Of a stretch of 5,898 nucleotides of DNA, positions 3,788-5,898 are shown piece after piece. The stretch covers positions 1-5,898 of the forward strand of contig JABCZE010000114.1 in NCBI GenBank assembly GCA_013289785.1, given 5' to 3'. The notes under the pieces were generated by a model. That model did no database searches, was not told where the DNA came from, and saw only the letters and a list, made by a program, of their open reading frames with translations. Each line of letters starts with the position of its first letter. Within the stretch, counting starts at the first letter, position 1. The translations under genes and the position numbers were made by a program. This DNA comes from Vulcanimicrobiota bacterium. GTDB taxonomy: Bacteria > Vulcanimicrobiota > Vulcanimicrobiia > Vulcanimicrobiales > Vulcanimicrobiaceae.

Positions 3788-5898
3788 GCTCGAGCCTTTC
3801 TGCGTCAATCGCCTCGACGTCGTACCAGTTTCGTCCCGCTTTGAGGGTCACTTCCAACGGCACCGAAAGCTCGACGGCGTTCTCCATGTGCGAACGAACG
3901 AGGCCGGCCGTCTCGCGCAATTGGTTCGCCCGCACCTCGAAGATGAGTTCGTCGTGAATCTGGAGCAGCATTGTGGCATCGAGTCCGCAATCCCGCAAAG
4001 CGCGATCGATCCGCACCATTGCCAGCTTCATGAGATCCGCCGCGCTGCCTTGCAGCGGCGCGTTCGTCGCTTCCCGCTCGGCTGCAGCGCGCAACATGTA
4101 GTTACCGGACGTCAGCCCCGGCATGTAACGCCGCCGGCCTGCAATGGTCGAGACGTAGCCGTTGCGCCGTCCGTCTTCGATCGTACGATCGATGTACGCG
4201 CGCACGTCGGGAAAGCGCGCAAAGTACGCAGTCGTAATTTCTCTGGCTTCCGCGCGGCCGATCTCTAAGCGTTGCGCCAATCCGAAATCCGACATCCCGT
4301 AGAAGAGCCCAAAGTTGACGCTCTTGGCCATCCTGCGTTGATTGGGATCGACCGGCACGCCGGACGCGATGGCGAAGATTTGGCGCGCGGTAAAGTCGTG
4401 AATGTCTTGCGACTGCGCAAAGGCCTGGCGCATCGCTTCGTCGCCGGAGAGATGCGCCATCAAACGAAGCTCGATTTGGCTGTAGTCCGCGGCGAGCAAA
4501 ACGTAGGCGTCGCTCTTGGCTACGAAGGCGCGGCGAATCCGGCGTCCGAGCTCGCCGCGCACCGGGATGTTTTGCAGGTTCGGGTTGGTGGAAGAGAGGC
4601 GCCCCGTCGCCGTCGCGGTTTGATTGAACTCCGTGCGCAAGCGCCCGTCCTTTGGGTCGACGAGTTGCGGAATCACGTCGACGTACGTGTTTTTGAGTTT
4701 GGTAACTTCGCGCCATTCCAAAACCAGGGCGCAGATCGGATATTCTCGCGCCAACCCTTGGAGCACCTCAACGCCGGTCGCCCATCCGGTCTTCGTCTTT
4801 TTACCGCCGGGAATATTGAGCTTTCCGAAGAGTACCTTGCCGAGCTGCTGCGGCGATCCGATGTTGAACTCTTCGCCGGCGAAATCGAAGATGCGCTTGC
4901 GTAACTGCTCGGCGGCCGCGTCGACCCGGTCGCCGATGATCCGCAGTTCGTCGGGGTCGATGGCCACGCCGGCCTCTTCCATTCGCGCCAGCACCGGCGC
5001 CAGCGGTACCTCCAACTCTTCGTAAAGCTGCAGCTGCCCCCGCCGTTCGAGCTCCGTTCGGGTTTTGGCGATCAGCCGCAGCGTCGCGTCGGCGGCCGCG
5101 GCGGGATCGCCGGGCAATCCCAATCCCAAGAAGCGCGACGCGGCATCTTCGAGGTCGGCAAAGCCGCGCGCGGGATCGAGCAGGTGCGCCGCGATCATTG
5201 CATCGTCGCTAAACCGCGCGCCCCCGATTCCGGCGGAATGAAGAACGTGAAGCAACGTCTTGACGTCGTAACCGCCCGCGCGCGAAGAACCATCCAAGAG
5301 ATCCTGGACCGCGCGCCGCACGTTTTCGTGGGCCAGCGCGCTCGCGGAAAAGGCGATGCCTTCGCCTTCGCGTGCCGTCGCTCCGATTGCGTCGCCGAGC
5401 CGTACAAGAACGATTTGCCCGGCGCCACGCAGCGCGAGCAACTCGTTCGCGAGCTGCGCGAACTCCGGCGGGTCGACCGACGGAACGTAGCTTCGGTAGT
5501 TGCCGGTGACCTTCGCAGTGGTCTCAAGCAGCGGCAGATCGTCCGGCGGCTGGAGCCTTGCCAGTAGCGTCTTGAACTCCAGCTCGCTATAAAGGCGGTA
5601 GAGTTCGTGGCCGGCCGGCACGCTGTAACGGCTCTCCTCCCAGTCGACGCTCAACGGCAAATCACGGCGCACGATGGAGACGGCGCGGCAGAGGCAGGCT
5701 TGCTGCCCGTATTCTTCGATCAAGCGTTCCAGCTTCGGATTGCCCGCGAGGGCGGGATTCGATACGAGTGCGTCGAGCGAACCGGCCGCCTGAAGAAGTT
5801 TGCTCGCCGTCTTTTCGCCGACGCCGGGAATTCCGGGAAGGTTGTCCGACGGATCCCCTTTGAGGCCGCGGTAATCGGGCAACTGTGCGGGTTCGAGC
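3780..5898 (-). CDS. polA: DNA polymerase I, 5' end missing (runs off the window)
   Basis: Family A polymerase for Okazaki fragment processing and repair synthesis. The frame stays open through the right edge, so about the first 170-190 residues (most of the 5' nuclease) lie outside. Numbering from the codon at 5882: GDPSDNLPGIPGVGEKTASKLL (9-30) is the helix-hairpin-helix end of the 5'-3' exonuclease. Residues about 125-275 are the 3'-5' exonuclease fold, but no Asp-x-Glu pair is seen at its start and the second Asp appears lost, so proofreading is probably absent, as in Taq and Bacillus enzymes. The polymerase domain is complete: TATGRLSSTNPNLQNIP (423-439), motif A AADYSQIELR with Asp466, motif B RRMAKSVNFGLFYG with Lys520, Phe524 and Tyr528, and motif C QIHDELIFEV with Asp644 and Glu645. 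It retains Phe at the position that discriminates against dideoxynucleotides. It is the first visible gene of the operon. Confidence 0.96.
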   Translation of the reverse strand, partial: LEPAQLPDYRGLKGDPSDNLPGIPGVGEKTASKLLQAAGSLDALVSNPALAGNPKLERLIEEYGQQACLCRAVSIVRRDLPLSVDWEESRYSVPAGHELYRLYSELEFKTLLARLQPPDDLPLLETTAKVTGNYRSYVPSVDPPEFAQLANELLALRGAGQIVLVRLGDAIGATAREGEGIAFSASALAHENVRRAVQDLLDGSSRAGGYDVKTLLHVLHSAGIGGARFSDDAMIAAHLLDPARGFADLEDAASRFLGLGLPGDPAAAADATLRLIAKTRTELERRGQLQLYEELEVPLAPVLARMEEAGVAIDPDELRIIGDRVDAAAEQLRKRIFDFAGEEFNIGSPQQLGKVLFGKLNIPGGKKTKTGWATGVEVLQGLAREYPICALVLEWREVTKLKNTYVDVIPQLVDPKDGRLRTEFNQTATATGRLSSTNPNLQNIPVRGELGRRIRRAFVAKSDAYVLLAADYSQIELRLMAHLSGDEAMRQAFAQSQDIHDFTARQIFAIASGVPVDPNQRRMAKSVNFGLFYGMSDFGLAQRLEIGRAEAREITTAYFARFPDVRAYIDRTIEDGRRNGYVSTIAGRRRYMPGLTSGNYMLRAAAEREATNAPLQGSAADLMKLAMVRIDRALRDCGLDATMLLQIHDELIFEVRANQLRETAGLVRSHMENAVELSVPLEVTLKAGRNWYDVEAIDAERLEHV

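Noticed and set aside
3390..4268. Long plus-strand open frame (292 codons)
   Set aside because: It lies antisense to the DUF192 gene and the end of polA, both clearly real; its translation has no recognisable motif. Such frames are common opposite GC-rich genes.
4102..4716. Minus-strand open frame (204 codons) inside polA
   Set aside because: Same strand but shifted frame; the polA frame carries motifs A and B across the same bases, while this one is Arg-rich without motifs.

Overview
The window is a compact, GC-rich bacterial segment in which every supported gene lies on the minus strand, so transcription runs from the right edge to the left. In that order the genes are polA (5' end outside the window), a secreted DUF192 protein, mutM, rpsA, coaE, and two small KGG-repeat stress proteins. 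From polA to coaE the spacing is tight: polA and the DUF192 gene overlap by 8 bases, the other junctions are 9 to about 50 bases, and no terminator is visible. This suggests one housekeeping operon covering DNA replication and repair, translation, and coenzyme A synthesis.

The two KGG genes follow a 110-base gap. They appear to be a separate unit with its own candidate stress-type promoter (GTTTGC-N13-GGGAAA) and a strong ribosome binding site. Their products are built from 20-residue repeats like those of Bacillus GsiB and plant group 1 LEA proteins. A strong 14-position hairpin lies after the last KGG gene.

Organism: a free-living Gram-positive-like or deep-branching environmental bacterium. 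The linkage of polA, mutM, rpsA and coaE, the four-domain S1 protein, the degenerate proofreading domain of PolA and the KGG proteins would fit groups such as Eremiobacterota (WPS-2), Chloroflexota or Actinomycetota. This is an inference from memory of family trends and is weak; the window contains no rRNA.

The most unusual point is the start of rpsA. Its reading frame is open from the mutM stop codon, but it has no ATG, GTG or TTG until codon position 2321, which already lies inside the first conserved S1 domain. Either a rare ATT/ATC start is used, or a run of eight A residues connects an ATG inside the end of mutM to the rpsA frame by slippage or hides a sequencing error. A widespread short repeat that supplies the mutM ribosome binding site is also notable. 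I see no clearly new multi-gene system here; most of the window is ordinary housekeeping DNA.
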